Source: Catonia carolina (Eukaryota > Arthropoda > Insecta > Hemiptera > Achilidae). From it: a DNA stretch of 64,000 nucleotides. The notes below the pieces were generated by a model. That model was not told the origin of the DNA, searched no databases, and worked only from the letters and a program-made list of their open reading frames with translations. This document shows positions 38,401 through 53,400 of this stretch, one piece after another (position 1 is the stretch's first letter; each line of letters begins with the position of its first letter). The translations under genes and the position numbers were made by a program. Location of the stretch: NCBI GenBank assembly GCA_035578175.1, contig JAQMRL010000001.1:187488783-187552782 (forward strand), given 5' to 3'.

Positions 38401-41400
38401 GAGCGCCGGTTTTTAAACGGCTGGTAAATTTTTGTTTATCGGTTGGCAACATTGTTAGACCTCATTTCTATTTCGGAGAACATTCCGATTGACGATTCAG
38501 TTGTAGTTTCTCTTGTTCGCAGTGTAGTACTCTCGCAGTCTGTGTCTAACCATGGAGAAGTTTACTATTGCACAACGAGTGTTAATCGTCAAAACATTTT
38601 ACCAGAGTGGAGAGAGTTATGCGGCTACTGTCAGGCGACTTCGCGGTACTCTAGGACGTAATGAAGCACCGAATGAATCAACAGTTCGCAGGCTCATGAA
38701 AAAGTTTTTGAGACGGGTTCAACAGTCGACCTTAAAAGTTCTGGACGTCGTCGTTCTGGCCGAACTGAGCAGAACGTTGCGTTGGTTCGTGACAGTGTGG
38801 CTGTTATCCCAGCAAAATCAATACGTCGCCGTTCTCAACAAATTGGGTTTACGATGTTCTTCTGTACGGAGAATTCTTCGGTACGATCTCCAATATCACC
38901 CGTATAAAATTCAGTTGACGCAACATTTGAAAGTGGCAGACCACCAGAAGAGACGGCAGTTTGTTGACTGGGTATTGAGAAAACGGCAGGATGATGACAC
39001 CTTCGCAAACAAAATCATTTTCAGTGATGAGGCGCACTTCCACTTAAACGGTTTTGTTAATAAACAGAACTGCCGTATGTGGGGTTTAGAAAACCCTCGC
39101 ATGGTTAATGAAAGGGAAATGTATGCACAGCGAGTTACAGTTTGGTGCGGCTTTTGGTCGGGCGGTGTCATCGGCCCTTACTTTTTTGAAAATCAAGAAG
39201 GACAAGCCGTGACAGTAAATGGAGACTGATACCGTACGATGATTAGGGAGTTTTTGTGGCGTCATTTGAATGGAATGGACATTGACGAGTTGTGGTTTCA
39301 GCAGGATGGTGCCACCTGTCACGCTGCACGAGAAACAATGTTGTTGCTCCGTGAACGGTTCCAGGATCGCATCATTTCTCGTAATTCCGACCATCAATGG
39401 CCACCAAGGTCGTGTGACTTGACGCCTTGTGACTTTCATCTTTGGGGTCATCTGAAGTCATTGGTGTATGCCAATAAACCCCGAAACATCAATGACTTGA
39501 AGGAGGAAATTCGGCGGGTTATCGGGCAAATGGAAGTCGAAACTTGTCGCGCAGTTATATCCAATTTCATGGACAGAGTTGATGCGCGCCAGCGCAGTAG
39601 AGGAGGACACATGCATGACATCATTTTTCATACATAAAATCGGAAGGTAAGATGAACTTGTTGATGTATTTATTTTCAGTTTTTCAATAAAAGAAATCTC
39701 TTAATTTGATATATCAAAACCGGCGCTCTTTTTGAATCACCCTATACAGGGTTGGGCAGGGAGGTATGGATGATTTGAACGGGGCGTCGTGCAAGGTGGG
39801 GATAACCTTGGCGGATAAAAATGGGGGTATCTGTTTGTTATGAGTTGCCGTTTTAGTAGCAATGGAGACGTGGTCGATAGAGCATCGCGTGTTTGTGTAC
39901 AACACCTTTATTGAAACGGGCCGTTCTGTCATTCAAACTCACGAGACGGTTCCGGAATCATTTCAACGTTGGCCGTCATGATCGTGTTCCGAAGTTTGAA
40001 ACAATAATGAAGTGGGTGAATAACTTTCAACGAACAGGTTCCTTGAGACCTGGAACTGCACGAGGTGGTGAACGAATGGTACGAACCCCGGAAAACATTG
40101 AAAGAGTGCGTCAAGCAGTTGAAGCAAGCCCTCGTCGTTCGGCTGTGCGACATGCTCATGCTCTTCGCATGTCGCACCGATCAGTTCGCCAGATTTTACA
40201 CTTGGACCTGCATTTTCATCCATATAAGCTGATGGTTGTCCAACAATTGCAGCAAAACGACTACGGAAGACGATTCAGATTTGCAGAAACAATGTTGGAA
40301 AACATGACTGATGATATTGTTTTGATTATGAGTGACGAAGCCCATTTTCATTTGTCAGGAGTGGTAAACAAGCAGAACTTTAGGTATTGGGCTTCTGAAA
40401 ATCCACGTCAACTCCATGAAAAACCTCTACACAGCGACAAATTGACTGTTTGGTGTGGCATTAGTCGAAACTTCATTATTGGCCCTTACTTTTTCCGAGA
40501 AAACGGTCGAACCGTCACTGTCAATACAGATCGTTACCTAACGATGCTACGTGAGTTTTTTCTGCCTCAATTGAGAAGACGACGTATCAACCTCAACACA
40601 GTATGGTTTCAACAAGATGGGGCGACATGCCATACATCGAGAGCAGCTATGGAATTTTTGAGGGAGACCTTCCCTGGGCGCCTCATTTCGTTGCGTGGAG
40701 ATGTGGAGTGGCCTCCTCGGTCACCGGACCTGTCACCTTTTGACTATTTTTTATGGGGCTACCTAAAAGTACGTGTATAAATAAACAAACCACGTACACT
40801 TGAAGCCGTGAGTGAAACAATAACACAAGAAATTCGAGCGGTACCACGTGCAATGCTTCAGAGGAGTATGGACAACTTCTCACAACGTCTTCAGGAGTGT
40901 ATGGACAAAAACGGACAGCATTTAACAGATGTTATTTTTCGTACATAATCAATGTTTTAATTTTTTCCTCTTTAATTTTTATAATGGCAACATCTAAGGT
41001 ATACATTTAAAAAATAAATTTTGAGTTTCGTTTAAAAATGAGTGTGTAACTGTTATTTCAAATCATCCATACCTCCCTGCCCAACCCTGTACTTTGCTTT
41101 TATCACGTAAACCTATGAGAAAAATTTAAAAACTTATGGGAATAAAAGGATAATAAGAGTTCATTATGGCACTCTTAGCTGAATAACTGCAGTATGGCCA
41201 TTGGTTTTTTAAAAGTTGAAAGTAAGTAATATTACGGTACAGACGTCAGACAGATATCGGTACCTGTGACGGCTTTACAATTTTTTCTTGCTTTCAACAA
41301 TATTTTATTACCCTTTCTGTTCCCACAGCAGTAAGTCTTTCCGTGGACAGGTAAAAATGTAATTCCAAAAATGGGGTCACCTAAGAAAAGAATTGAATAA

Positions 41401-44400
41401 GCCTACTAGTATACTATTATAAGTAAATGACCCTGCCACTTTGTGTGACTGCGCACGCCTCGTAGGCTCCTAAAGTTATAAGTACTAATAAAATATTTCT
41501 ATAACCAATTTTTAAATGAGGCAAACATTTAAAAATAAATTAATACCAACTAGTCTCTTTAAAAAAAGTTAACTTTAGGTCTGTATGTACAAAAAAATAG
41601 GCCTACTTAAATTTAAAGCATTTAGGTATTACATTCATATACACATATTTTTTTTATTTAGTTGCATTTTTGCCATACTTAATATTTACTAAGTATAGTA
41701 AATGTTGCGTAAGTGTAAGAAAAGTAATATAATGAAATAACATTTAATAACAAATAAAACAGCCCGTAAAACTTGAAACATAGAAGAAAATATATCAGGT
41801 TTTAAAACCACCAAAAAACACCGGTGATGATTCTTCAAAAGCTGAAGGTATACTGGCATAAAATGAACCTTTTTCTATGGCTGAACAATAAAAGAAATAC
41901 AATTTACCCTAACTGAACGCAGAAAGAAGAGATTATAAAACTGTATAAACGGACCACATATTTGTGGCGGCCCGCACCCTGGGACTGTTCTATACGTCAC
42001 ATAAATGTGGCGGCCGCACTGAACGTGTTAATAAGACTTATATAACTGATAAATAATGTATCTTTTAATTAGTAATATTTATTTATGTAACTTATTATTT
42101 TTTTGCTATTATAGAGTGCTTTTTTAGCTCTGTTACCCAATTGTTATTGTCTGGTATTTTTTTTTTTAAGAAAGGGAAATTCTGTGACACAAAGTTGGTA
42201 GGCCTAGTCAACCGGTATAGATAGGGCAGTGTGAATTGATTCTCCTTGAGCTGTGTAAAATCTTGTGCCGTTTCCGGTCGTGTTACGAACAGAAAGTCTT
42301 TTACCCTAGAACTAAGGGTTTTCATTCTTGAACAATATTTTGCTACGATATCATAGAGGAGTGTAAAAGAATAATTTCAAATTAAATTTGTTGGTGTTTC
42401 TCCACCAGAAAAAATGTCAATTTCTAGGGCAACAAACCGATTTCAAGAAACCAGTAGTGTTTGCGACAGAAAACGTAGTGGTCGACCAAATCTCTTGACA
42501 GATGACGTTTTAGAGAATGTGAAAACAAGATTGTTCAATTCTCCACGGAAAAGTTTACAAAAACTTTCCTTGCAAGTAGGTTTGTCATATTCGAATGTTC
42601 AGAAAGCTACTAAAAAATTTAAATTTTATCCGTATCGCGTATGATTAGTCCAAGAGTTTCAGCCTCCAGATTTAAATAAGAGATTGTTCTGGGGTAAAAG
42701 ACATTCTGTTTGTAACACAACCGGAAATGGCACAAAATTTTACACATTTAAAGGAGAATCAACTCACTCTGTCGCATCCATACCGGTTGAGTAGGACTAC
42801 CAAATTGGTGTCACAAAACAAAGTTTCTCTTCTTAGAAAAAAATTACCAGACAAGAACAATTGGGTAACAGGACTAAAAAATCACTGTACTTGTGCTGCA
42901 CACAAGCTAATTGCTAGAAACTGTTTGCCAATTTAATGTGGTTGTATCTGAGAAGTGGCCTACATGTTCAAGTGCTCATTTTGAAATATTGTTTTTGCTA
43001 ATTTGTAATCCATTCACAAAAATTATTGCATTTTTAAAATGTATATAGTATATTTAAATGAAGTTCTTGACAGTGTATAGCATTGGTACACTTTCATAAA
43101 AATTTTTATTGTTTGGGATGTATGAAAGTCAGTATTTTAAAAAGATTCCAACTCAGTATCTTCTACAGTTTGGTAGCTCTGAATTTTTGAAGTCTCCTGA
43201 ATTTAAAAGTTAATGTTTTGATGCGTTTGGCCATGACCACAACAGCGCCCCGCACCATGATCCTCACCACACATAGTGTTACATTGCACCTCTTCCAGAA
43301 TAAAGGTTTGTATTTACATTATCATGGCCATAACGGAGCCTATCCCCACTCACTAACCTTCGCCCCTACCAGCCAACCTTTTATCAAGAAACTGAACTAA
43401 ACAAAATTAGCTTATTGTAAATTTACTCAGTAATGTTGTTTAAATGTTAAGTTGGTTTTTCTAATTAACTATAACTATTGGATAATACAGTTCTGTTTTT
43501 TTATATTTTGTGTTAGTTGCTCTCTAAAATGTAAAATACGGTAGGTTTAAGCTACTATATTTGATAGAGGGTAAGTCAAATATAAACTGGACATTTTTTG
43601 TGTGCCTCATCAGGCTGTCCCGAGCGAGATGGCAGAAGGGTCATATTCAGAGTCAATAAATTAAAATTGCAGGAACTTAATCAGCACAATATACATCTTT
43701 GTTTTGTAGCCGTTACAACCATAAATGAAGTGATGAGGTCTCATCACTTGTTGCACAACAAATTTTTGTTAAGTTTTTGACTAATGAAGGTGTTAAACCA
43801 ATAAATATTTTGACTCTGTTAAAAGCACAATTTGGTAATGGTATCCTTTCTTGAACCCATGTGTTTAATAGGACTAACAAGTTTAATGTTGGATGTGAAA
43901 GTAAAAAATCTAGGTCTTGATCAATGCCCAAAATCAAGTCTTACAGATGCCAAAACCTGTATCTTGTTGGAAAAGAGCTTGTGACTGTTTTTTTTTGTTT
44001 TTGGGACTGGAGGAAGTTTTACTCATTTACTTTATACCTGATCGATGAACAGTGAATTCCGCTTAATATTACCAGCTGTTGGAATTAGTTAAAGCTGCGT
44101 AAATAACCAAAAGATAGGTTATCCCAATCAGAGATATCATTTTTCTTCATGACAGCACCAAGCTTCACACGACAACTTTGACAAAGGACAAATTGGTCGT
44201 AATGAACTGGGAAACCCCTTGAACACCCTCTCTACAGTTCAGATTCATCCCCCTGTTACAATTTTTTGTTTAGGCCCTTGAAAGAAGCACTGGGAGGAGA
44301 ATGGTTTGAAATTGGTCAAGTAGTAAAAGATTACGTGTGCAATTGGCTGATAAGTGAACCTCTAAACTTCTTTGAGGAAAGGGATCTTCAAACTTCCTGT

Positions 44401-47400
44401 ACACTGGGGGAGGGTATAGAGCACAAAGGAGACTTTTTTGAAAAATATTAAAAACATTGTTTGTAATTTCTACCATAAATGAATTTATAACAAAAATCCG
44501 GTGTATATTTGACTCACCCTCATAATTCAAGTTTGCCAGTAAAAATAATTTATGGTGTTGGTTGTTTTTAATCTAGATAATTATAACAGTTTATTTTATT
44601 TCTCATGTAATTTAGAATAACAAGTTTAAATTTTTTTTAGGTATAACTTCACGTGTGGAAAGTATTACTAATCAAGAGAATAATATTGATAAACTGAGAT
44701 TACAAAGACTATCAAATTTGCAAGGATATTTACTTCGTCATGCATTATCTAATTTTCCATCTGCAAAATATGTTATATATTCAACATGTTCTCTAGAAGA
44801 ACAAGAGAATGAAATGGTTGTCGAGTCTGTTTTAGGGTGTGGTTACTTTCATGGATTTTCATTAATTAATATTAAGAAGAAAATAAACGGTTGGAAAAAC
44901 TTTGGTTCCAGTAAATATGAGTGCGGGGAAAAATGTATTTATACTAGAACTGAATCTGACTTTACCAATGGCGGATTTTTAGCTGTTTTTAAAAGAAACC
45001 CCAAAAATGATCTTTCTGCATTTAAAATTAAGCAAGAAAAAAACCATGAAGATAATTCTTCAGAAAAAAAGAAACTTAAATTATCTGAACAATTTTTCGC
45101 TTATGTTAACACTTTGAAAATTACTGTTGAAGAAGCAATACAATATTTTGTTGATAATGGTTGGAATCATTTACCATCACCTGTCAATTATGATATATTT
45201 CTTTCTGGGTTACAAGAAGATGCCAACAGGGTCAAAGAGAAATTTTTTGAACAAGATTTTCATGTAAAAGAATTGTTGTTGTTTCCGATGGGTATTGTTG
45301 ATCAATTGTCAGAAAAGTTTACTTATGAACGCAAATTTATTTTACTTGATAAGGTAGATTTTACTTGATATTTTATTATAGATTATAAAATTTATATAAT
45401 TATGTGTATAGGGTCCATTATGAAAGTAATGCGCATGATTTTATTGTGACGTGACTATCCATCCCAGCCCAGTAAAACTGGTCGAAAAAATTAGTGGGGG
45501 CGGTCTGCCCTTCCAATGCAATCAGTCGCCAATTTGCTCCGAAGTGTCTGAGCAGAAATACGTGTCTCCGCGTGAAGTGTGTTTTTGACTTTATAACACG
45601 GTGAAATGGAGCGTTTGCTTGAACAGCGATACACCATCAAGTTTTGCGTGTGGCTTGGAGAGAATACAACTAAAACATTCCAGATGCTTCAAGAAGCATT
45701 CTAGGATGACTGCATTTCAAAATCACAGTCCGGGAGGTGGCTCAAGGTGTTCATGGAGGGCTAGGAGGAGGTCGCTGACTAACCCCGTTCTAGACGCCCA
45801 ACAACGGCCAGAACCGATAACAACGTGAATCGTGTGAATAAGTTTTGTGTTCCGATCGTTGTTTGAGCATCCAGCACACCGCTGACATCCTAAACATGTC
45901 CACATTTGCGGTGCATGGGTTAGTGATCGAGAATCTGCAAATGCGCAAGGTCAGCTTGTTCCGTAAGTGTTGATGGAAGACTAACTTCCTGGCCCAAAGC
46001 AATACGTCGGTGGTCCCCTAGCCCCCTTACAGTCTCGACTTGGCTCCGTGTGATTTTTATTTGTTTCCCCGACTGAAGAGAGCTGAAAAGAAAGCATTGG
46101 GTGTCCGTGGAAAACATCCAAATGTATGTTACAAGGTTCCTAACAGACATTCCAGTTGAGGAGTTTCAGGGTACCTTCCAGGCGTGGCAGACACATCTCC
46201 ACGAGTGTATTGATGCAGAGGGAGAGTATTTTGAAGAATTTTAAGCGTTTGTACCAGTACGATCAATAAATTCATTTTTCATAGAAAATGCGCATTACTT
46301 TCATAAAAATTTTTGTGTTTACTTTAAATTTTTTACTATAATGGGCTTAAATTTCAATTTAGCAGAAAAATTTATAAAACATGTTTTGTAGACAAAAGTT
46401 TGCTGGAATAAATGTTGGTTTTTTAAAATTTCCGTAAGTATTTGACGAAGTTACAAAACGTTCAACATGAGTCCATTTTCACATCACAGGGAAGCATAAA
46501 GGGATGGTATTTTACAATCTTTATGGTGATGTCACAGAGCCACTATTATATTTAGGTTACAGTTGTAAGCAAAGCAATGTAGAGAATTCTTTTCCCTACA
46601 ACCATGTGTTTTGAAAAATTGTGTAGGTGCGGTTAGAAGGAAAACGTTACACGTCCTTTGCAACCCTGCAAAGTGTCAAATTTTTTGCCTCTGTGATGGT
46701 AAACCCCCTCCTGAACAGTAAAATGGACTCGTCTTCCTTTTTCAAGGATAAATTCCGTTATAGAAATGTTGTAGCTTCAACACAAACTAAAGTACATGCA
46801 TGTACATTGACTTACACACGAGCTGGACGAACTTCCATTCAAAACAAACAGTTCCCAAACCATCAATGTTACCTACACACTATAGAGGGAATAAAAATTT
46901 TCCCTTTTATGATATTCTATTTCTGTAAACACTATCAGATGCGCTAAAGAATTCCATACTAGAAAAGAACAATATTTACCAGTTTCCGACTTGTACTTAA
47001 CTAGCTGCTGCACGTTTCGTCGCCTCCCCCACCATCAATTTGTGCATGGCCTAAAATTAGATCAATAGTTTGAACTGGGATAATACAGTGCGTTCATTAA
47101 GTCCCACACATGAAAAAGGTTGTGAAGTAATGTATTTTATTTGGTATTATGTATTTCTTATTGCTATAACTTTTATACACATATATATTTAGTACTTACA
47201 TATATACTTATTTCCAACATTTTATGTCTTATAACATATGTTCAAAATGGCTGCCTTGTTCATTAATACACGCACGAATTCGTTTAACCACGTTTGTTGA
47301 CACTTTGTGGAGTACGCCTACACTAATATTGTTAATCTCTGTTGTAATGTTCATTTTCAGTTCATTCAGTGTATGAGGCCTATTTTTATAAACCCTTCAT

Positions 47401-50400
47401 TTGAGATAACCCCACAGGAAAAAATCTGGAGGCGTTAAATCGGGAGACCGTGGGGGCCATAACCCTTTAGAGATTATACGCTCGCCAAAAACATCATGTA
47501 AGAAACTCATTGTTTCATTCGACGTGTGACATGTGGCACTGTCCTGCTGGAACCATACATCACGCTCATCGGTTTCCAACAACGAAATAAACTGTGTAAT
47601 TATGTCTTTGTATACACCACTGTTCACTGTAGTTTCAAAGAAAATAGGCCCCACTATTCGACGACGTGACACGGCACACCACACTCCAATTTTCAGACAG
47701 TGCAGTGGACTTTCATGAAAAACATGAGGATTTTCAGTCGACCAGATTCTTGTGCTTTGGCTATTCACATATCCACTAAGGTGGAACCAAGCCTCATCAC
47801 TGAAGAAAACACGGTCTAGCTCTTCGATTCCATGGTTGTCGACAATGGACCGAAACCATCTACAGTAAACAAGGCGCTTTTCTTTGTCTGGATCTTTCAA
47901 TTCTTGAACACTACGAAAACGATATGCACGAAATTTTAACTTTTTCATAGCTTTATGAGCACTACCCAATGAAATTTGTGATTGTGTTGATAGTCTTCAT
48001 AGGCTTTTTGAAGGTGACTGCTGCATAACATTTCTAACCTCAGCCAGTTTAGCGTCAGTTAAAATGACTGGTCTCCCTTATCTCTTCTTGTCTGCAACTG
48101 TTCCGGTTTCACGGAAACGTCAAATTAATCTGGTTAAGGTCGACTTGTTAGGCACACTTACATCCGGATATGTCACACGAAATTGCTCAATAACAATTTC
48201 ATATGAATGACTGGTAAAATACTGTTCAAGAAGGAACACTCGTTGCTCTTGGGAAAACGACATGTTTACCTTATCGTAATCTAAACAATACTGCAGGCCT
48301 GTTGTAACATGTACACACAATAATGTGCTTCACATCTGTTGTTTATATTACCAGTGGTGCTATCTTGCGGTAGCCACTAGAACTTATATAAAAACCTGCT
48401 GTTTACAGACTCGTTTATTTGGATGTGCGCGACTTAATGAACGCACTGTATATAACACAGACTTTATGGTTAATTGTGTACCAGTTTGTTTTATTTGCCT
48501 CTTTGTAACCATTTTTGTTACAATCATTATATCTTAATTATTTTTGGATATGATCTTAAAATAATTTTTGAATTATGTTTGGAGAAGGCTTTCACATTAG
48601 TTTTAGAGCAAAATATCAAAATAGTCAATGGTTTATTTTGTGTACATGATTCTGTATGCTTTAAGTTGTAAGCAATAGAAAAAGATATCATTGTATTAAG
48701 CTTTTAATTGACCTAAGAAGTTTTTTGTTAAAAATTTGAACTGATCCAAATCCAATTGAATCAGTCATTTCAGAAAGCCCATAAGTCAAAATTTTACTTT
48801 ATTTCTTTAGTGCATTTTAGAACAAACAATGTCCATACCAACAAAAATCACATAAGTCTGGCTTTCCTTAAGTAATATATAACAGTAAACTATTTTTCAG
48901 GGCTGATGAGCTCTGAACGTACGCATTACCCCCTACCCATTTCATACCTAGTTAATAACTTGCCAGCAACAATGCCAATACTTTCTCTCAGAGCTCTGTT
49001 TTATATTTCATCAGCCATTTTTATGGTCTTTCATTAAAAATTATAACCTATGAACATACAATCAGCTGATAATATTATAAAGTATTGTGTGTTAACGCGT
49101 TCTATAATCGATGTGTTCAGTATGAGGTGCAAGACATGAGTGAACTACTGTGGTTCTTATATGTATGCACGCGTAATATTTGTCAGGCTGAAACATTTGT
49201 TCAATCTGACAATGCTGGCAAATGTTTTAATTGGTCTAAACACATGGGAAAGCAGAGCTTATCAACTGTGAAAAGCAGTATAAGAAAAGGCTTATCCTTA
49301 AGGATATGATTTGTTTTCCTTCTAACTAAAAAATAAAAGTGATTGTTCTTTTGAAGCTTAAGCTCTACTTTCTAGTGGAAGAGGCCATACAAAGATTTTG
49401 TGCAAAAATTTTTTTAAGCTGTTGTTTATGACAACAATAAAGAACGTGTAAAGCCCTGAAAATCAAAATTGTTTTTCTTTGTTTATTTAACGTTGCATCA
49501 ACTACTGTGGTCATTAGCGACGACGTTGGGTTGTAACTGTGAAGGATGAAATGGTTTTTGTAATTTATGAAAATATGCCGTGCCTGAGTGGGATTCGAAC
49601 TTAAGACTGCACAATGAGAGACGAACATGTTACCAACTACGCCAATTCGGCCGGCCAACTTCTTTCAACATTTTTATTTCTTTAAGTTTAAAATTTCAAT
49701 TTTTATTATTGCAAAAAGCTATTTTAAGTCATAATGTAAACTACTGAAATAAATAAATGAATACTGTTGAACAACACTATTTTCTTCTGGTCTAAAATAA
49801 AAGGCAATCAGCCAGTTTAGTATTTTACAGAAAACAACATAAGTTAGCATTTTACTCCAATTTATTTCAGAAACACTTGTCTAAATTTTCTATTTTTTTT
49901 TAACAAGTTGTGGCTTGTCTTTAAAAGAAAAAAGTATGTTTTATATTAAAGGGGATATCCCTCTGAACAATTTATATTTTTTTAATTGAAAGTAATAAAT
50001 TACGAGTTTTTTAATTTTTCCAAAAGTTAGTTTTTTTGACTTATAAGCTTTCTGAAATGACCGATTTAATTACTTTTAAAGGCCAAGCCAATTGCTGTGA
50101 GCGCTGGGCTACGCATGCGCATACTTGACTTAGACCTTGCATACCCCTCCGACCTACAATTAGATGTATAGTCAGTGTTGTTGAAAATTGACAACACCCA
50201 TTATATTCTGTAGGCATGCTGTTCCATTGTTGATTAAATACGCTGCACTAAATTGCAGTACATACAAGACTATATTAATGCTGCCGCACGTTTTGCCCAA
50301 CATTTTTTTACGAAAATCTGGCTATAGTACTGCTTTCGACGGTGTCACAAAAATTTAAATTAAAATACATTGTTATTTTCTAGGTTAGTTGTCTTGCAGT

Positions 50401-53400
50401 TCATTTGCTGAACCCAACACCTGGTACTACTGTTTTGGATATGAGTGCTGGTATAGAGAAGATGTCTCTGTGTATTGCTGCTCGCATGAATAATGAGGGG
50501 TATGTGTGATTAATGCTTGTAGCATAAATTTATATTCCTAGATTGTACTTTAGTGTTAATTTGTTAGATATTAGAACATGTTTTGTGAATGATTTTGTAC
50601 ATGAGTTTTTGATTGCTTTAACTTTTAATGGATTAAGGAAGATAAATTTTGGTTGTATTACTTTCACAATAATCTAAAACATGGGTATCTGGTTTACTTA
50701 ATAATATTAATTGTTACTAAAATAATGAATAACTATTCTAATGATCTGACATGAAGTTCATATGTGCCTGAAAAATTAGTCAATATTACAATTATTAACC
50801 CTTTCGAGACGACAACCGTACGTGATACGGCCGTGATGATATACACCGAGTGATGGCAAACGTATGTCATATGGGCATGGCAATATACATCCCTAGAGAG
50901 CAAACGTACCTCATACGTTTGCTACTTTCACATTGTTATAAATGTGGCTACCCATACGCTATCAGTTTCCCATTTTTACTGTTATTTAGTTCACTTTGTT
51001 CTCAGTTTACCTACAGCGATAGTTGACCGAATCAATTAGTATTTTCTGATATATCGATGAAACTATCGACCGCTACTTAATGCACAAGATCGAACCGTAG
51101 CATCTATTACCGAGTACTGACATAGCGTGTTACAAGGCTACGTTGTTTGCAGTGTATGTGTTTTACTGTTATTGTGCTATTGTACATTTCATGAAACGAT
51201 GTCTAGAGATGCATTAGATTGTTTTGCAGAAGATTTTGGGTCGGAAAATAGCTGACACGGACATTGATGAATCATACGACCCTGCGGAGAATGAAAGCAA
51301 TATTGATATAAGGTTCATATAAAATTTTTCGGAAATGTGTAAATTAGAGTGATTGTAAATAGTATTATTTTATAAATAACTTAATAATTGACTTAAACTA
51401 AATATATGGTTAAAAAGAGCAAATTTCAAACTTTATTTTCATATAATACCCTTGTTGATAAGAACTGAAGTGACTGCACACTGATTTTTTGAAAAAGTTG
51501 AAAACACGTCAGTCTACAGTGCAAGATACGTTAAATTTACTTTAGTCTGTAGTGCATAGTCGTGAAAAAAATGGTAGACTGGAAAGTGTTAAAGGAGCTA
51601 AGAATATACTTTAATTTTTTAATGCTTTTCATGGTTGATAAGCTCTCTTGTTCCATGTGTTTAGGCCAATTAAAACGTTTGCCAGCATTGTCAGATTGTA
51701 CGAATGTTTCAGCTTGACAAACGTTACGCATGCATGCGCACAAGAGCTGCAGTAGTCACTCGTGTCTTGCATCTTGTACTCAACACATCGATTATAGAGT
51801 GCGTTAACATGCAATACTTTATAATTTAATCAGCTGATTGTATGTTCATAGGTTATAATTGTATTGAAAGACCAAAAAATGGCTGACAAAATATATATCA
51901 GAGCTACGAGAGCAATTGTTGGCAATGTTGCTGGCAATTTATTGGCTAGCTATGAAGTGGGTAGGGGGCATTGCGTACGTTTAGAGCTCATCAGCCCTAA
52001 AAAAATAGTAGTATAGATATTGTAATCAAATAACCGATTTTAAAAGGAAACATTGTTCAGCTGTTGTCCTTTTAGAAAACTGCTTTCATTTCAAACAACT
52101 TTGTTGTTGGATTAACAAAGCTGGGGTAGTTCGGCCATGTCAGTAGGATGGAGGGGAGATAAGCCTGTCAAAAGGGATGTTGTACTTGGAGATGGAGGCA
52201 AAAAGACGAAGAGTGTAGTGGATAGGTTCATTTATGGATGAATTTGTAAAAAGTTGTGATGCCAAAAGAGCAATGGTGGAGAAGTGAAGAGGAGTTGTGT
52301 CAGACCCAACCGAGGAAACTTGGAAGAGGTATAAAAATGACGATGATTATTAAGGTTCATCTGGTGATTCTTTTTAAACAAAAGGTTATTTTTGGTGTAT
52401 TTCATTTCATAATAATTAAGGGCATTTCTTACTTCCAAAGAGGATTCATGTAACTTATCACCTATGTTATTGATGAACACTTTGTATTATATTTACTATC
52501 TTTCTGTATCAGCCCAAAACCCAGCATTATAAGTAAACATAAATGGCTTTCAAAACTGGAAAGTTATATTTAACTGGAAACAGTTTCAATAATACATTTA
52601 CAGAAATTAATTTCAACTAAATCAATGCATACAACATTGACTTTTGAATCCAAAATTTTTTTATTGTATACTCTTAAGTATACTTTAATTCTTAAGATAA
52701 AATTTCTTAATCAGTACACAAATTACTGAGATTACTTTGAAAATCCTGATGACAATTGAAAAAAGGACTTATAAATCAATTTTATCTACTTTATTTTATT
52801 ATGCTAAATGTGAGTGTTAACAAATTGTTAAGACTCAAACCAAATTCTTTTGCCCATTTTGTACACATATACTTGTAGAATTATTATTATTATGATTATT
52901 GAAAAACCTGTTGTGGTATTTCTTATGTGCTTGGTTTTCTTATTGCACATAATTTAATGAAAAATCCTTTTTAGAAATCATGATTATTTCATACTTCTGA
53001 CTTCATTCATTTGTGATAATTTTGTATAATAATAATCCCTGCCTTGTCAAGGAGGTAACAAAATTGTAAAAAATATAACTTAAAAAAAACTTGGTTTTTA
53101 AACTAATATCACAAAACTGACAGTATATTAACCTTTTACTTTTTTTTTAAATTTATAAAATAATGCTCTGTTTCTTTATGTACTTTTAATTAAAAACTAA
53201 GTTTATTTGCTACTTAGGCATAAGTGAGGTCTCAGGTTTGAATCCCATTCAGGCACGGCATATTTTCATACGTTACAAAAAATCATTTCATCCTTCACCG
53301 TCTGCATTAGCAGTAATTGCAGAACGGTCTGACGTAAAAAAAAAAAAAATAGGCCTAAGTGCATCATCTTTTAATATCATTTTTAATTAGTTATCATAAT

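Larger units (their letters stand above)
38097..42027. mobile_element. piggyBac-like non-autonomous element, host to two mariner insertions
   Basis: TTAA at 38093-38096 and 42028-42031. The ends are CACGTTCACTGCGGCC on the left and GGCCGCACTGAACGTG on the right, good inverted repeats. A second copy lies at 54356-56570, and that copy lacks the two mariners. Removing 38385-41089 leaves an element of about 1.2 kb. No transposase was found. Confidence 0.85.

Noticed and set aside
49560..49660. A functional tRNA gene on the minus strand
   Set aside because: A and B boxes are present but the acceptor stem does not pair. The sequence continues into a SINE body that recurs at 53225 and 20560.
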